From assembly GCF_017744045.1 (NCBI RefSeq), contig NZ_JAGHRD010000017.1: DNA of 64,000 bases; one strand, written 5' to 3'. How positions within the stretch are numbered: position 1 is the stretch's first letter; every line of letters begins with the position of its first letter. The notes beneath the pieces were generated by a model. That model was not told the origin of the DNA. It worked only from the letters and a program-made list of their open reading frames with translations, and did not search any database. Below, one piece after another: positions 17,531 through 26,662 of this stretch. This DNA is from Pelagimonas sp017744045. Its GTDB lineage: Bacteria > Pseudomonadota > Alphaproteobacteria > Rhodobacterales > Rhodobacteraceae. The position numbers and the translations under genes are program-made.

Positions 17531-18415
17531 ATGGGCGGCGAAAGCAAATATGTCGGTTTGTGGTATGTGGCGCCTTATGTAATCGGATTGGTGCTCTTTA
17601 TCGCCTTTCCGTTTCTCGCGTCGTTCTACCTCAGCTTTACTGACTACGATCTCTTGTCTTCCCCGGAATGGGTCGGGACAAAGAACTATGAAAAGCTGTT
17701 CACACGGGATCGCACCTTTGACAAATCGTTGAAGGTGACATTGATCTATGTGTTCACCACGGTGCCGCTGAAACTCGCATTTGCGTTGTTTATCGCGGTG
17801 GTGCTGAACTATCGCCTCAAGGCGATTAACTTATTTAGAACAGCGTATTACGTGCCATCCATCCTGGGTGGGTCCATCGCAATCGCGGTTCTGTGGCGCT
17901 ATATCTTTGCGGATACGGGCCTTGTGAATATGGCCATTACGGCGCTTGGGGGTGAACCGATCAACTGGTTCGGTGACCCTGAAAACGCCCTGTTCACCAT
18001 CACGCTGCTGCGCTGCTGGCAGTTTGGCTCTGCCATGGTGATCTTTTTGGCGGCGCTGCAATCGGTGGACAAATCGCTGTATGAGGCCGCCGCGATTGAT
18101 GGGGCAGGGCCCTGGCGCATCTTCCGGTCGATCACGCTTCCGCTGATCACACCGGTGATCTTCTTCAACCTGATCATGCAAACCGTGCAAGCGTTTCAGG
18201 AATTCAATGGCCCCTACATCATCACCGAGGGTGGGCCGCTCAAATCAACGTACCTCTTGCCGCTTTATATCTATGACGAAGCCTTCAAATCCTTCGATAT
18301 GGGCTACGCGTCGGCCATCGCCTGGGTGCTCTTTGCCATCATCATGGTGCTGACACTGATCGCCTTCTGGTCGTCGAAAAAGTGGGTCTACTACGCGGGC
18401 GACAAGCGGAGCTAA
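17531..18415 (+). CDS. ABC sugar importer, permease subunit 1 (MalF type)
   Basis: 294 residues with six membrane helices; the first covers about residues 10-31. The permease EAA loop is near the middle (EAAAIDGAGPWRIFRSITLPL), which docks on the ATPase. ATG 17531 is preceded by GGGAGGG at 17517-17523; upstream in-frame starts overlap the operator and are unlikely. It is the first gene of permease-permease-ATPase-binding protein. Downstream GH28, GH105 and pectinesterase genes make oligogalacturonides or related pectin fragments the likely substrate, as for TogMNAB; that is inference. Confidence 0.92.
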   Translation: MGGESKYVGLWYVAPYVIGLVLFIAFPFLASFYLSFTDYDLLSSPEWVGTKNYEKLFTRDRTFDKSLKVTLIYVFTTVPLKLAFALFIAVVLNYRLKAINLFRTAYYVPSILGGSIAIAVLWRYIFADTGLVNMAITALGGEPINWFGDPENALFTITLLRCWQFGSAMVIFLAALQSVDKSLYEAAAIDGAGPWRIFRSITLPLITPVIFFNLIMQTVQAFQEFNGPYIITEGGPLKSTYLLPLYIYDEAFKSFDMGYASAIAWVLFAIIMVLTLIAFWSSKKWVYYAGDKRS

Positions 18416-18419
18416 GCAC

Positions 18420-19334
18420 ATGTCATCTTTCACAGATCTTCCAAATCCAAACCGTGATGGGCGCGAGCCGCCCACCGCACTCGAGCTCAAGCTCCGTCGC
18501 AAGGCCCGCATCAGTTCGGCCATTCGCTACACGCTGTTGACCGTCATTGGTCTGATCATGGTCTACCCGCTGATCTGGCTTGTGGGCGCGTCCTTTAAAA
18601 CCAATGCCGAGATGTTCTCGTCTCCGTCATTCTGGCCCAAAGACGCGACCATCCAAGGCTATATCGACGGCTGGAAAACCTCGACGCCCTACACTTTTGG
18701 CACGTTCTTCCTGAACTCGCTCTGGATCATCATTCCAAAGGTCATCGGGACGGCAGTGTCCTGCACCGTGGTCGCCTATGGCTTTGCGCGCTTTGAGTTT
18801 CCGGGCAAGAAATTCCTGTTCGTGACCGTGATCGCGACGCTGCTTTTGCCAAATGTCGTGACACGTATTCCGCAATACCTGTTGTTCCGTGACATTGGCT
18901 GGCTTGATAGCTTCCTGCCGCTTTGGGTGCCCTCGGCGCTGGCGGGCGATGCCTTCTTTGTCTTCATGGTTATCCAGTTCCTGCGCGCCATCCCGCGCGA
19001 CATGGAAGAGGCCGCGCGGGTCGACGGGGCCAACACGTTCCAGACACTGGTCTATATCGTGGTTCCTTTGCTGATGCCCGCGCTGATCTCGGTTTGTCTG
19101 TTCCAGTTCATGTGGACCATGAACGACTTCCTTGGGCCGCTGATCTACATCTCGTCGGTTGAAAAATACCCGGTCAGCCTTGCGCTCAAACTGTCGATCG
19201 ACGCCACCGAGGCCTTTGCCTGGAACCAAATTCTCGCCATGTCGGTCCTCGCCTTGGCTCCATCACTCATCGTTTTCTTTGCCGCTCAGAAATACTTCAT
19301 CGACGGCATCTCAGCAGGGGGGGTCAAAGGCTAA
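18420..19334 (+). CDS. ABC sugar importer, permease subunit 2 (MalG type)
   Basis: 304 residues with six membrane helices after a polar N-terminal tail of about 38 residues. The EAA motif EEAARVDGANTFQTLVYIVVP sits in the last third. It partners the preceding permease to form the channel. The stop codon TAA shares its last base with the ATG of the ATPase gene (TAATG), so translation is coupled. Confidence 0.92.
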   Translation: MSSFTDLPNPNRDGREPPTALELKLRRKARISSAIRYTLLTVIGLIMVYPLIWLVGASFKTNAEMFSSPSFWPKDATIQGYIDGWKTSTPYTFGTFFLNSLWIIIPKVIGTAVSCTVVAYGFARFEFPGKKFLFVTVIATLLLPNVVTRIPQYLLFRDIGWLDSFLPLWVPSALAGDAFFVFMVIQFLRAIPRDMEEAARVDGANTFQTLVYIVVPLLMPALISVCLFQFMWTMNDFLGPLIYISSVEKYPVSLALKLSIDATEAFAWNQILAMSVLALAPSLIVFFAAQKYFIDGISAGGVKG

Positions 19335-20455
19335 TGGCTGATCTTCAACTCCGTTCGGTCGAAAAGACCTATGGCAATGGTTTCAAGGCCGTACATGGTA
19401 TCAACCTGGATATCGAAGAAGGGGAATTCATGGTTCTGGTGGGGCCATCCGGCTGCGCCAAATCCACAACCCTGCGCATGATTGCTGGCCTGGAAACCAT
19501 CACAGGTGGTGAAATCCGCATCGGGGACCAGGTGGTCAACGAATTGGCTCCGGGCAAGCGTGGCATCGCGATGGTGTTCCAGAACTACGCGCTTTATCCC
19601 CATATGAAGGTGCGCAAGAACCTGTCTTTCGGCCTCACCTTGGCGGGCAAACCCAAATCCGAGATTGAGGAAAAGACCGCTGAAGTGTCTGAAATCCTCG
19701 AGATCGAAGAGCTTCTCGACCGCCTGCCCAAGCAGCTGTCGGGTGGTCAGGCCCAGCGGGTCGCCCTGGGGCGGGCATTGATCAAACATCCCGAGGTGTT
19801 CCTGTTCGACGAACCCCTGTCCAACCTCGACGCCAAGCTGCGCGCCTCGATGCGGGTTCGCATTACCGATCTGCACAAGCGTCTGCGCTCTGAGGGGCGT
19901 CCGGCCACGGTGGTTTATGTGACCCATGACCAGGTCGAAGCCATGACAATGGGCGACCGAATCTGCGTCATGAAGGATGGCCATATCATGCAAGTGGCCG
20001 ATCCGGCGACGTTGTACGACAAGCCCGCAAATGACTTTGTCGCCGGTTTCATCGGAATGCCGGAAATGAACTTTGTCGAATGCAGCTTTGCGCGGGACGG
20101 CAATGTGCCGGTTCTCTCCGCCGGTGATCAACAGATCAAGGTTCTGGATGGCTTGGCAGATCGTCTGACGACATCCGAAAGCACGGTCAAGCTCGGCATC
20201 CGCCCGCAGCATCTCGATATCGTGCCAGCGGGTACCGAAAACGCCTTTACCGGCGAGATCACCAATCTCGAATTCATGGGCCACGAAGTCAATGTCTATG
20301 CCCGGATCGGCGGAGGCACCTTTGTCTGCGTGGTCCCCAGCGAAGACTATGACAGCTCGCTCAAACGTGGCGATCTGGTCGGGCTGAAACCGGAGGGTCA
20401 GCACATCCATATTTTCGACGTCCAAAGCGGCCAAAACGTGTCGCTTGGTTCTTAA
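19334..20455 (+). CDS. ABC sugar importer, ATP-binding subunit (MalK/UgpC type)
   Basis: 373 residues. Walker A is GPSGCAKSTT near residue 37, the Q-loop VFQNYALYPHM, the signature LSGGQAQRVALGRAL, Walker B VFLFDEPLSNLDAKL and the switch His in YVTHDQVEAM. A C-terminal TOBE-like regulatory domain covers about 240-370. The third Walker A glycine is Ala, which is frequent in this subfamily. It energises import by the two preceding permeases. Confidence 0.94.
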   Translation: MADLQLRSVEKTYGNGFKAVHGINLDIEEGEFMVLVGPSGCAKSTTLRMIAGLETITGGEIRIGDQVVNELAPGKRGIAMVFQNYALYPHMKVRKNLSFGLTLAGKPKSEIEEKTAEVSEILEIEELLDRLPKQLSGGQAQRVALGRALIKHPEVFLFDEPLSNLDAKLRASMRVRITDLHKRLRSEGRPATVVYVTHDQVEAMTMGDRICVMKDGHIMQVADPATLYDKPANDFVAGFIGMPEMNFVECSFARDGNVPVLSAGDQQIKVLDGLADRLTTSESTVKLGIRPQHLDIVPAGTENAFTGEITNLEFMGHEVNVYARIGGGTFVCVVPSEDYDSSLKRGDLVGLKPEGQHIHIFDVQSGQNVSLGS

Positions 20456-20479
20456 TTTCTGTCTCAGGGAGGAAAAGAG

Positions 20480-21739
20480 ATGAAAAAGACTGTTCTAACA
20501 GCGGCTTTGGCTGCGTCTACGATTGCCGGTGCCGCTCAGGCCGCCGAGCTCCGGATGAGCTGGTGGGGCGGGAACAGCCGCCACGAGGCGACCCAGGCCG
20601 CGCTGGAAGTGTGTGGCGCAAAGCATGGCCATGTGATCAAGCCCGAATTCACCGGCTGGTCCGGCCATTACGAAAAGCTGACCACCCAGATCGCGGGCGG
20701 AACCGAAGCTGACATCATGCAGGTCAACTGGCCATGGCTGTCGATCTATTCTGCTGATGGCACCGGTCTGGCGGATCTGAACACTTTGTCCGACATCATC
20801 GACCTGTCCAGCTGGGACGCGGACCAGATCGAGGCCGGCTCCATGGTGGGCAAGCTGAACGGTCTGCCGATCTCCACAACAGGCCGCCTGTTCGTGTTCA
20901 ACAAATCCACCTATGCCAAGGCAGGCCTTGAGGTTCCAAACACCTGGGACGAACTCGTCGCAGCGGGCCCTGTCTTCCGTGAGAAACTGGGCGAAGATTA
21001 CTATCCGTTCGAAGCCGCCAAATTGGACGCCGCCCTGGTCATGGTGATCTATGGCACCCAAAAGACCGGCAAGGCGCTGATCGATCCCGAAACCAACGAA
21101 TTGGCCTGGACCAAAGAAGAACTCACCGATGCGGTGTCCTTCTACAAGACCCTGGTCGACAATCACGTGATCATCCCATGGCCCGATGTCGCAGCGGCAG
21201 GCAATATCAAACTGCACGAGAACCCAAATTGGGCCTCTGGTAAAATTGCCGGGACCTATCAGTGGGATTCCACGTACTTCAAGATCACCGGCCCGCTCGA
21301 AGAGGGGCAAGAGGTGGTTTATCACGGCTTGCTGTCTCAGGACGGTCAAAAGACCCCGGGCATCTATCGCAAGGCCTCCATGGTCTTCTCGATCTCGGAA
21401 AACTCACCGAACAAAGAGGCCGCTGCGCAAATCGTTAACTGCCTTCTGAACGAAGAAGAGGGTGTTGCGGCGCTGGGCTCCACCCGCGGTGTTCCGGCCT
21501 CCAAGGCGGCTCGTGAACAGCTTTTGGCGGCGGATGCCATCAAAGCGGTGCAGATCGAAGCCCAAGCCAAGGTGATCAACGCCGAAGGTCCGGCGATCCA
21601 TCCAATGATGGAATTCCCGACCGTGCGTTCCGCGCTTGAGGACAACCTCGAACTCTTTGCCTATGGCGAGATCGACGCCGAAACAGCGGCTGACGACATG
21701 ATCTACGCCATCAACGAAGCACTTGAGGACGTCAAGTAA
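20480..21739 (+). CDS. ABC sugar importer, periplasmic substrate-binding protein
   Basis: 419 residues of the family-1 extracellular solute-binding type. The signal peptide is MKKTVLTAALAASTIAGAAQA with cleavage after AQA (about residue 21). The mature protein starts AELRMSWWGG. GGGAGG-type ribosome site upstream. It should capture pectin-derived oligosaccharides and deliver them to the permeases. A strong hairpin follows at 21758, which probably raises the amount of this protein relative to the enzymes downstream. Confidence 0.93.
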   Translation: MKKTVLTAALAASTIAGAAQAAELRMSWWGGNSRHEATQAALEVCGAKHGHVIKPEFTGWSGHYEKLTTQIAGGTEADIMQVNWPWLSIYSADGTGLADLNTLSDIIDLSSWDADQIEAGSMVGKLNGLPISTTGRLFVFNKSTYAKAGLEVPNTWDELVAAGPVFREKLGEDYYPFEAAKLDAALVMVIYGTQKTGKALIDPETNELAWTKEELTDAVSFYKTLVDNHVIIPWPDVAAAGNIKLHENPNWASGKIAGTYQWDSTYFKITGPLEEGQEVVYHGLLSQDGQKTPGIYRKASMVFSISENSPNKEAAAQIVNCLLNEEEGVAALGSTRGVPASKAAREQLLAADAIKAVQIEAQAKVINAEGPAIHPMMEFPTVRSALEDNLELFAYGEIDAETAADDMIYAINEALEDVK

Positions 21740-21757
21740 ACTCGTCACTCCCCCTGT

Positions 21758-21783
21758 CGGAGCCTTCGGGCTCCGGCTCTTTT
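21758..21783 (+). terminator. Hairpin/attenuator between the binding protein and the enzymes
   Basis: CGGAGCC-TTCG-GGCTCCG is a perfect 7-bp stem with a stable TTCG tetraloop, followed by GCTCTTTT. Because the next gene starts 13 bp on in the same direction, it more likely acts as partial terminator and mRNA-stabilising hairpin than as an operon end. Confidence 0.75.
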
Positions 21784-21795
21784 CTGGAAAATCCC

Positions 21796-23292
21796 ATGAC
21801 GCTCAAGCTCGAAATCACGGCGGTATCCTCGCGGACCGTCTCCTTGCTCATTTTGCCTAATGCCACCCGGTTTCATCTGGATGCCCCTTTGGATTGGGTG
21901 CTGTCTCAGGCGGATGGCACCACCGTTGAAACGGGAACAACGCAGCAAGCGCCCGTTTTTATCGAAGGTCTCGCACCGTCTGTCTCCTACCGGTTCCAGG
22001 TGGCTGACCAGGTGTTGGGTTTCGCAACCCCGGCCTGTTCGGGCGAGGTTGATGCCGCCGCGTTCGGCCTGTCCGAAGACGCTCAGGACAACAGTTTTGC
22101 GCTGCAATCTGCGATCATGGCCACTCCGGCGGGCGGCACCTTGGTTTTGCCCAAAGGGGTCTTCAAGACCCGGCCAATCTTTCTTAAGGCCGATATGACC
22201 TTCTATCTGCCCGAGGGCACATGCCTTTTTGCCGATCACGACCGGTCCGGCTGGCCCATCCTTGAGCCCCGTGATGAAACAGGCCGCGTGGTCGGCACCT
22301 GGGAAGGCCTGCCCGAAGCCGCCTTTGCAGCCCCGGTCACAGCGATTGATTGTGACAACCTGGTTATCACCGGCAAAGGCACGCTGGATGGCGGTGGCGA
22401 TCGCGGCGATTGGTGGGATTGGCCCAAGGAAACCCGAGACGGCGCGCGCCGCCCGCGTGGCTTGTTCCTTGCCTATGGCAAGAATGTGCAGCTCTCCGGT
22501 TTCACAATCCAAAACACGCCCAGCTGGACAGTGCACCCGTTTCATATTGACGGCCTCACATGCGTTGGCCTAAAAATCATCAATCCGGCGGACAGCCCCA
22601 ACACGGATGGGCTCAATCCCGAAAGCTGCACCGATATTGATCTGGCGGGCATCCACTTTACCGTTGGCGATGACTGTATCGCGGTCAAGGCGGGCAAGCG
22701 CGGGCCGGGGCAGGTGGATCACCTGGCACCAACACGGCGTTTGACCGTGCGCCATTGCTTTATGGAACGTGGCCATGGTGGCGTTGTGCTTGGCTCGGAG
22801 ATGAGCGGCGAGATCACCGATGTTGCCGTCCATGCCTGTGAATTCCTTGGCACGGATCGCGGCTTGCGGATCAAAACGCGCCGGGGGCGGGGCGGCAAGG
22901 TCGCCCGCGTCTCGTTTCGCGACGTGGTCATGCGCGACGTGCCCACGCCCTTTGCCATCAACGCCTTTTACTTTTGCGACCCGGACGGACATGACGATTG
23001 GGTTCAGGATCGCGCCCCCGCCGCCGTGGATGACACCACGCCCGAAGTCCATGACATCACGCTCGAGCAAGTGACCGCGACCGGCGTCGCCATTGCCGGG
23101 GTTGCGGTGCTGGGCCTGCCGGAACGCCCGGTGCACAGCATCACCATCAAGGATTTCAACATCAGTTTCGACAGTGATGCCGCGCCCGGCGTGCCCTTGA
23201 TGGCCGACGGTGTCGCCCCGGTGCGCAATGTCGCGATCTGGTCCGAATTTGCTGAAATCGACGGAACCGTCGATTTGATCCCCCACGCGTAG
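21796..23292 (+). CDS. GH28 polygalacturonase, predicted cytoplasmic
   Basis: 498 residues. The right-handed beta-helix active site of glycoside hydrolase family 28 is complete: N269-T-D271 (NTDGLNPESC), D292-D293 (GDDCIAVKAG), H327 (GHGGVVLGSE) and R358-I-K360. A small N-terminal beta domain of about 95 residues precedes it. There is no signal peptide, so the enzyme probably acts on imported oligogalacturonides rather than on polymer outside, most likely as an exo-enzyme releasing galacturonate. It is 2 bp upstream of the GH105 gene region and follows the importer. Confidence 0.9.
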   Translation: MTLKLEITAVSSRTVSLLILPNATRFHLDAPLDWVLSQADGTTVETGTTQQAPVFIEGLAPSVSYRFQVADQVLGFATPACSGEVDAAAFGLSEDAQDNSFALQSAIMATPAGGTLVLPKGVFKTRPIFLKADMTFYLPEGTCLFADHDRSGWPILEPRDETGRVVGTWEGLPEAAFAAPVTAIDCDNLVITGKGTLDGGGDRGDWWDWPKETRDGARRPRGLFLAYGKNVQLSGFTIQNTPSWTVHPFHIDGLTCVGLKIINPADSPNTDGLNPESCTDIDLAGIHFTVGDDCIAVKAGKRGPGQVDHLAPTRRLTVRHCFMERGHGGVVLGSEMSGEITDVAVHACEFLGTDRGLRIKTRRGRGGKVARVSFRDVVMRDVPTPFAINAFYFCDPDGHDDWVQDRAPAAVDDTTPEVHDITLEQVTATGVAIAGVAVLGLPERPVHSITIKDFNISFDSDAAPGVPLMADGVAPVRNVAIWSEFAEIDGTVDLIPHA

Positions 23293-23303
23293 GAGTGAAA
23301 CGC

Positions 23304-24389
23304 ATGCTTACTGATTTTTTCAAATCCTACGTGGATCAATACCAGCCCTATAAGGGCAAGAGATGGTGTTACGAGGATGGCTGCATCTACCGCGGGCTTA
23401 CCCTCTTGGCCCAGGCAACCGGGGATCAGACCTGGATGGACCTGATGATCGAGCGCATCTCGCGTCAGGTCGAAGAGGGCGGCACGGCGCTCACCGGCTA
23501 TAACCCGTCTGATTACAATATCGACAATATCCTGCCTGGCCGCTCGGCCTTTACGGCCCATGCGGTCACCGGGGATGCAAAATATCTCGAGGCCTGTCAC
23601 CTGCTGATGCGCCAGTTGCGCACCCATCCGCGCACCAAAAGCGGCGTGTTCTGGCACAAGCTGCGCTATCCGTGGCAGATCTGGCTGGATGGCCTTTATA
23701 TGGGGCAGCCCTTCCTGATCGAATATGGCCAACAAACCGGTGACACCGCGCTGATCGACGACAGCCTGACCCAGCTCCACACAGCCCTGACCCAGCTCTT
23801 TGCGCCTGACACCGGCCTCTATCACCATGCGATTGACGAGGCCAAAATGCAGCCATGGTGCAACCCCGAAACCGGGGCGTCGCACGCGCATTGGTCACGC
23901 TCGCTGGGCTGGCTGGTCATGGCGCTGGTGGATGTGGCCGAGCTTGTCGGCCCTGAAAAATTCGCCCCCTTGCGCGCGCGCAGCGTGAAACTGTTGCAAG
24001 ACATCATGTCCTATCGCGGTGACGAAGGCCTGTGGCTTCAGGTGTTGGATCGCCCGGATCTTGAGGGCAACTATGTCGAGACATCCGCCTCGGCGATGTT
24101 CGTCTATGCCTTCTATCGCGCCAAGGATCTTGGCCTTTTTGAGGGTGACGTCGCAGATCTGATGCCGGCCCTCGAAGCCTATGCCATGCAGCCCGACGAA
24201 ACAGGTGCCTTGCACATGGTGGAAATGTGCGAAGTCGCCGGGCTTGGCTGGTTCGAAGGCCGCTTTCGCGATGGCAGTGCCGACTATTACCTCAGCGAAA
24301 ACCGTGTTGCGGATGATGCCAAGGGCGTCGGCCCAATGATGAAGGCCTATGCGGCCTCGCTTTTGCACGCGCAAAACACCGGGCGCTAA
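23304..24389 (+). CDS. GH105 unsaturated galacturonyl/rhamnogalacturonyl hydrolase
   Basis: 361 residues from ATG 23304, chosen because AGGAG at 23291-23295 is 8 bp upstream; a GTG at 23295 is less likely. The six-hairpin fold motifs of the YteR/YesR family are present: Asp129 in WLDGLYMGQPF and HWSRSLGWLVMALVDV. It removes the 4,5-unsaturated uronic acid left at the non-reducing end by pectate or rhamnogalacturonan lyases. No signal peptide, so it works on imported oligomers. The unsaturated product feeds KduI/KduD, which are encoded at 31.3-32.8 kb. Confidence 0.9.
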   Translation: MLTDFFKSYVDQYQPYKGKRWCYEDGCIYRGLTLLAQATGDQTWMDLMIERISRQVEEGGTALTGYNPSDYNIDNILPGRSAFTAHAVTGDAKYLEACHLLMRQLRTHPRTKSGVFWHKLRYPWQIWLDGLYMGQPFLIEYGQQTGDTALIDDSLTQLHTALTQLFAPDTGLYHHAIDEAKMQPWCNPETGASHAHWSRSLGWLVMALVDVAELVGPEKFAPLRARSVKLLQDIMSYRGDEGLWLQVLDRPDLEGNYVETSASAMFVYAFYRAKDLGLFEGDVADLMPALEAYAMQPDETGALHMVEMCEVAGLGWFEGRFRDGSADYYLSENRVADDAKGVGPMMKAYAASLLHAQNTGR

Positions 24390-24393
24390 GGAG

Positions 24394-25830
24394 ATGAGCG
24401 CGGCGCAACCCTCTCTTCGGCCCGATTGGGCGGCGCGCCATGTGGCGCAGCGCCCAATGCTGTCGCCAGAGCAAGCCGCACAATGCCGCCCCGAAACCGT
24501 TCTGGCCCAGGGCGACACGGCGGGGCAGGCCGCTTGGGACCCAACCAGGACCGATGATGGGGCCGAGGATTGGGTGCTGCTTGTCGATCAGAATGGCGCT
24601 GGCACGGACAGTTTCCTGACAATCCAGGCCGCGATCGAATCCGCCTTGGCAAACCGCGCCCATCGGACAACCGTCACCATCGCCATCATGCCGGGTGACT
24701 ATGCCGGATTGGTCTATATCCCCAAGACCAATGGCGCGCCCCTAAGCTTTCAGTTTCGGGGTTTAGGGGCCGCGCCGCAAGACACAAGGATCACCGCCAA
24801 TATCGACGCGGAAATGCCGGTTGCCGAATATCTAAACGCCTTCGCCGCGCAGTTTGAGGATGTTGGGCCAGAAACCCGCGCGCTCTTTGCCCGCATGTCC
24901 TGTGGTGATCGGCTGGGAACCAACCGCTCTGCCGTTATGCGGATCGAGGCGGATGGGGTCTCCTTGTCCAACCTCACCATCCACAACACCTATCAGGCCA
25001 CGCGCAAAGCGGCCGCGCCAAAGGGCGCGCAACCTGATCACTTTGGGCGCTATTCACAGGGACAGCACCAGGCCGTTGCCCTGCATCTTGCCGGGGCAGA
25101 CCGGCTATGTGCCCGGCACGTTCACCTGAAATCCTTTCAGGACACGCTGTATTTGCAGGCCCCAGCACCCGGTCAGCGCAACCGAGCTTATTTTGCTGAT
25201 TGCGATATCGAAGGCGATGTCGACTTTATCTTTGGCCACAGCACGGCGTTTTTCGAAACCTGCACCATCCGCACCCTAGGCAGTCGACAGGCCCGCTCTT
25301 GGGTTGTTGCGCCCGCCACCCATATCGATACGCCTTATGGCTTTGTCTTTGCCAAATGCCGCTTTACCCATGATGGCGCGGATTTTGGCCGCAACGGCCA
25401 ATCCTGTCTGGGGCGGCAATGGTTCGAAGGGGTGCGGGCCAGCCCCTATGGCACGGCCCCTGATCCCAGCTATTACACCGTTTTGGCCTCGGACAACAAA
25501 CTGGCCGGTGGCCAAAGCCGCGTGACGCGAGACAGCCTTCTCTCGGTTGGAAAATGCCTTTTGGTCGATTGCCAGATCGGCGCGCATATCTCACGCACCG
25601 CGCCTTGGGATGATTGGTCAGGTCCCGGCTACGCGGCAGATGGCTCTCTCAGTTCCGGCGATTGGCGCGCCCGCTACCGGCCGCACCAAACCTGCGCCGC
25701 TGACCTCATACACTTTCTCGCCGCCTGGCCTGACCTCCCCAAGCTTGGCCTTGAAACGGTCACGGACACCGTTCCGTGGCTCGGCGAGTTCAACTCTACC
25801 CATGACGCAATGGACGAAAGACATGACTGA
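24394..25830 (+). CDS. Pectinesterase (CE8), predicted cytoplasmic
   Basis: About 478 residues. The carbohydrate esterase family 8 active site is present: Q249-D250 (QDTLYLQ), D277 in GDVDFIFGHSTAFFE and R341 in LGRQW (usually LGRPW). It removes methyl esters from galacturonan. No signal peptide is seen, so it should act on methylated oligomers inside the cell, like PemB-type oligomer esterases but not lipidated. Start is uncertain: at ATG 24394 the AAGGAG sequence directly abuts the start codon, and an upstream ATG at 24349 overlaps GH105. Confidence 0.87.
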   Translation: MSAAQPSLRPDWAARHVAQRPMLSPEQAAQCRPETVLAQGDTAGQAAWDPTRTDDGAEDWVLLVDQNGAGTDSFLTIQAAIESALANRAHRTTVTIAIMPGDYAGLVYIPKTNGAPLSFQFRGLGAAPQDTRITANIDAEMPVAEYLNAFAAQFEDVGPETRALFARMSCGDRLGTNRSAVMRIEADGVSLSNLTIHNTYQATRKAAAPKGAQPDHFGRYSQGQHQAVALHLAGADRLCARHVHLKSFQDTLYLQAPAPGQRNRAYFADCDIEGDVDFIFGHSTAFFETCTIRTLGSRQARSWVVAPATHIDTPYGFVFAKCRFTHDGADFGRNGQSCLGRQWFEGVRASPYGTAPDPSYYTVLASDNKLAGGQSRVTRDSLLSVGKCLLVDCQIGAHISRTAPWDDWSGPGYAADGSLSSGDWRARYRPHQTCAADLIHFLAAWPDLPKLGLETVTDTVPWLGEFNSTHDAMDERHD

Positions 25831-26662
25831 TACCCCCCAAGCTGCTCCTAAGAAACTCAGGCGGCTTCTTCTGACCGGAGCGACCGGAGCCATGGCAACA
25901 GCCATCCGGCCGCTCTTGTCCGAGCTGGCCGACACGGTTGTCGTGTCTGGCCGTCGCGAGGTGCAGAACCTGTTGCCACATGAAGAAAACTGTTGCGCAT
26001 CGCTTGACGATTTTGATGCGGTCAACGCGGCGGTTGCGGGCTGTGATGGCATCATTCACCTGGGCGGCTATTCGGTTGAAGGCCCGTTCGGCCCGATCCA
26101 GGATGCCAATATCCAAGGCGTCTACAACCTCTACGAGGCCGCCCGTGCCCATGGCCATCCCCGCATCGTGTTTGGCTCTTCAAACCACGTGGTCGGCTTC
26201 TATCCGCAGTCAGAGACGATTGACGCGCAGGCTGTTCCGCGCCCCGACAGCCTCTATGCGGTTTCGAAAATCTATGGCGAAGCGCTGGCTCGGATGTACT
26301 TCGACAAATTCGGCCAGGAAACCGCGATCCTTCGCATAGGTTCTTGTTTTGACTATCCAAAAAGTCACCGGATGCTGGCCACCTGGCTGTCCTATGAGGA
26401 TTTTGTCAGCTTTTGCCAGACCGCCTTTCACGCGCCCAAGCTGGGCTGCCCAATTGTCTATGGCATGTCGAATAACACGCGCAGCTTTTGGGACAACAGC
26501 GCCGCCGATTATCTCGGCTGGACGCCCAAAAGCAATTCCGAAGATTTTGTGGCGCAGGTCCAAGAGGCCCATCCAAACCCCAATCCAAACGACCCCCTGA
26601 ACGTTTACCACGGCGGTACTTTTCCCGAGCTGCCGATTGTAACGGAGACCAAAGATGACTGA
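25823..26662 (+). CDS. udh: Uronate dehydrogenase
   Basis: 279 residues of the extended SDR superfamily. Nucleotide loop LLLTGATGAMATAI near residue 16; catalytic Ser region FGSSNHVVGFYP and Y-x3-K in YAVSKIYGEAL. It oxidises D-galacturonate (or glucuronate) with NAD+ to the aldaro-1,5-lactone, the first step of the oxidative pathway. The start overlaps the pectinesterase end by 8 bp; an in-frame ATG at 25802 is an alternative. The downstream presence of aldehyde dehydrogenase, kdgD, gci and gli makes this assignment strong. Confidence 0.92.
   Translation: MTDTPQAAPKKLRRLLLTGATGAMATAIRPLLSELADTVVVSGRREVQNLLPHEENCCASLDDFDAVNAAVAGCDGIIHLGGYSVEGPFGPIQDANIQGVYNLYEAARAHGHPRIVFGSSNHVVGFYPQSETIDAQAVPRPDSLYAVSKIYGEALARMYFDKFGQETAILRIGSCFDYPKSHRMLATWLSYEDFVSFCQTAFHAPKLGCPIVYGMSNNTRSFWDNSAADYLGWTPKSNSEDFVAQVQEAHPNPNPNDPLNVYHGGTFPELPIVTETKDD

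Noticed and set aside
19334..20455. Ala in place of Gly in Walker A (GPSGCAKST) as a broken ATPase
   Set aside because: This variant is common in working UgpC/MalK-type importers and all other motifs are intact.
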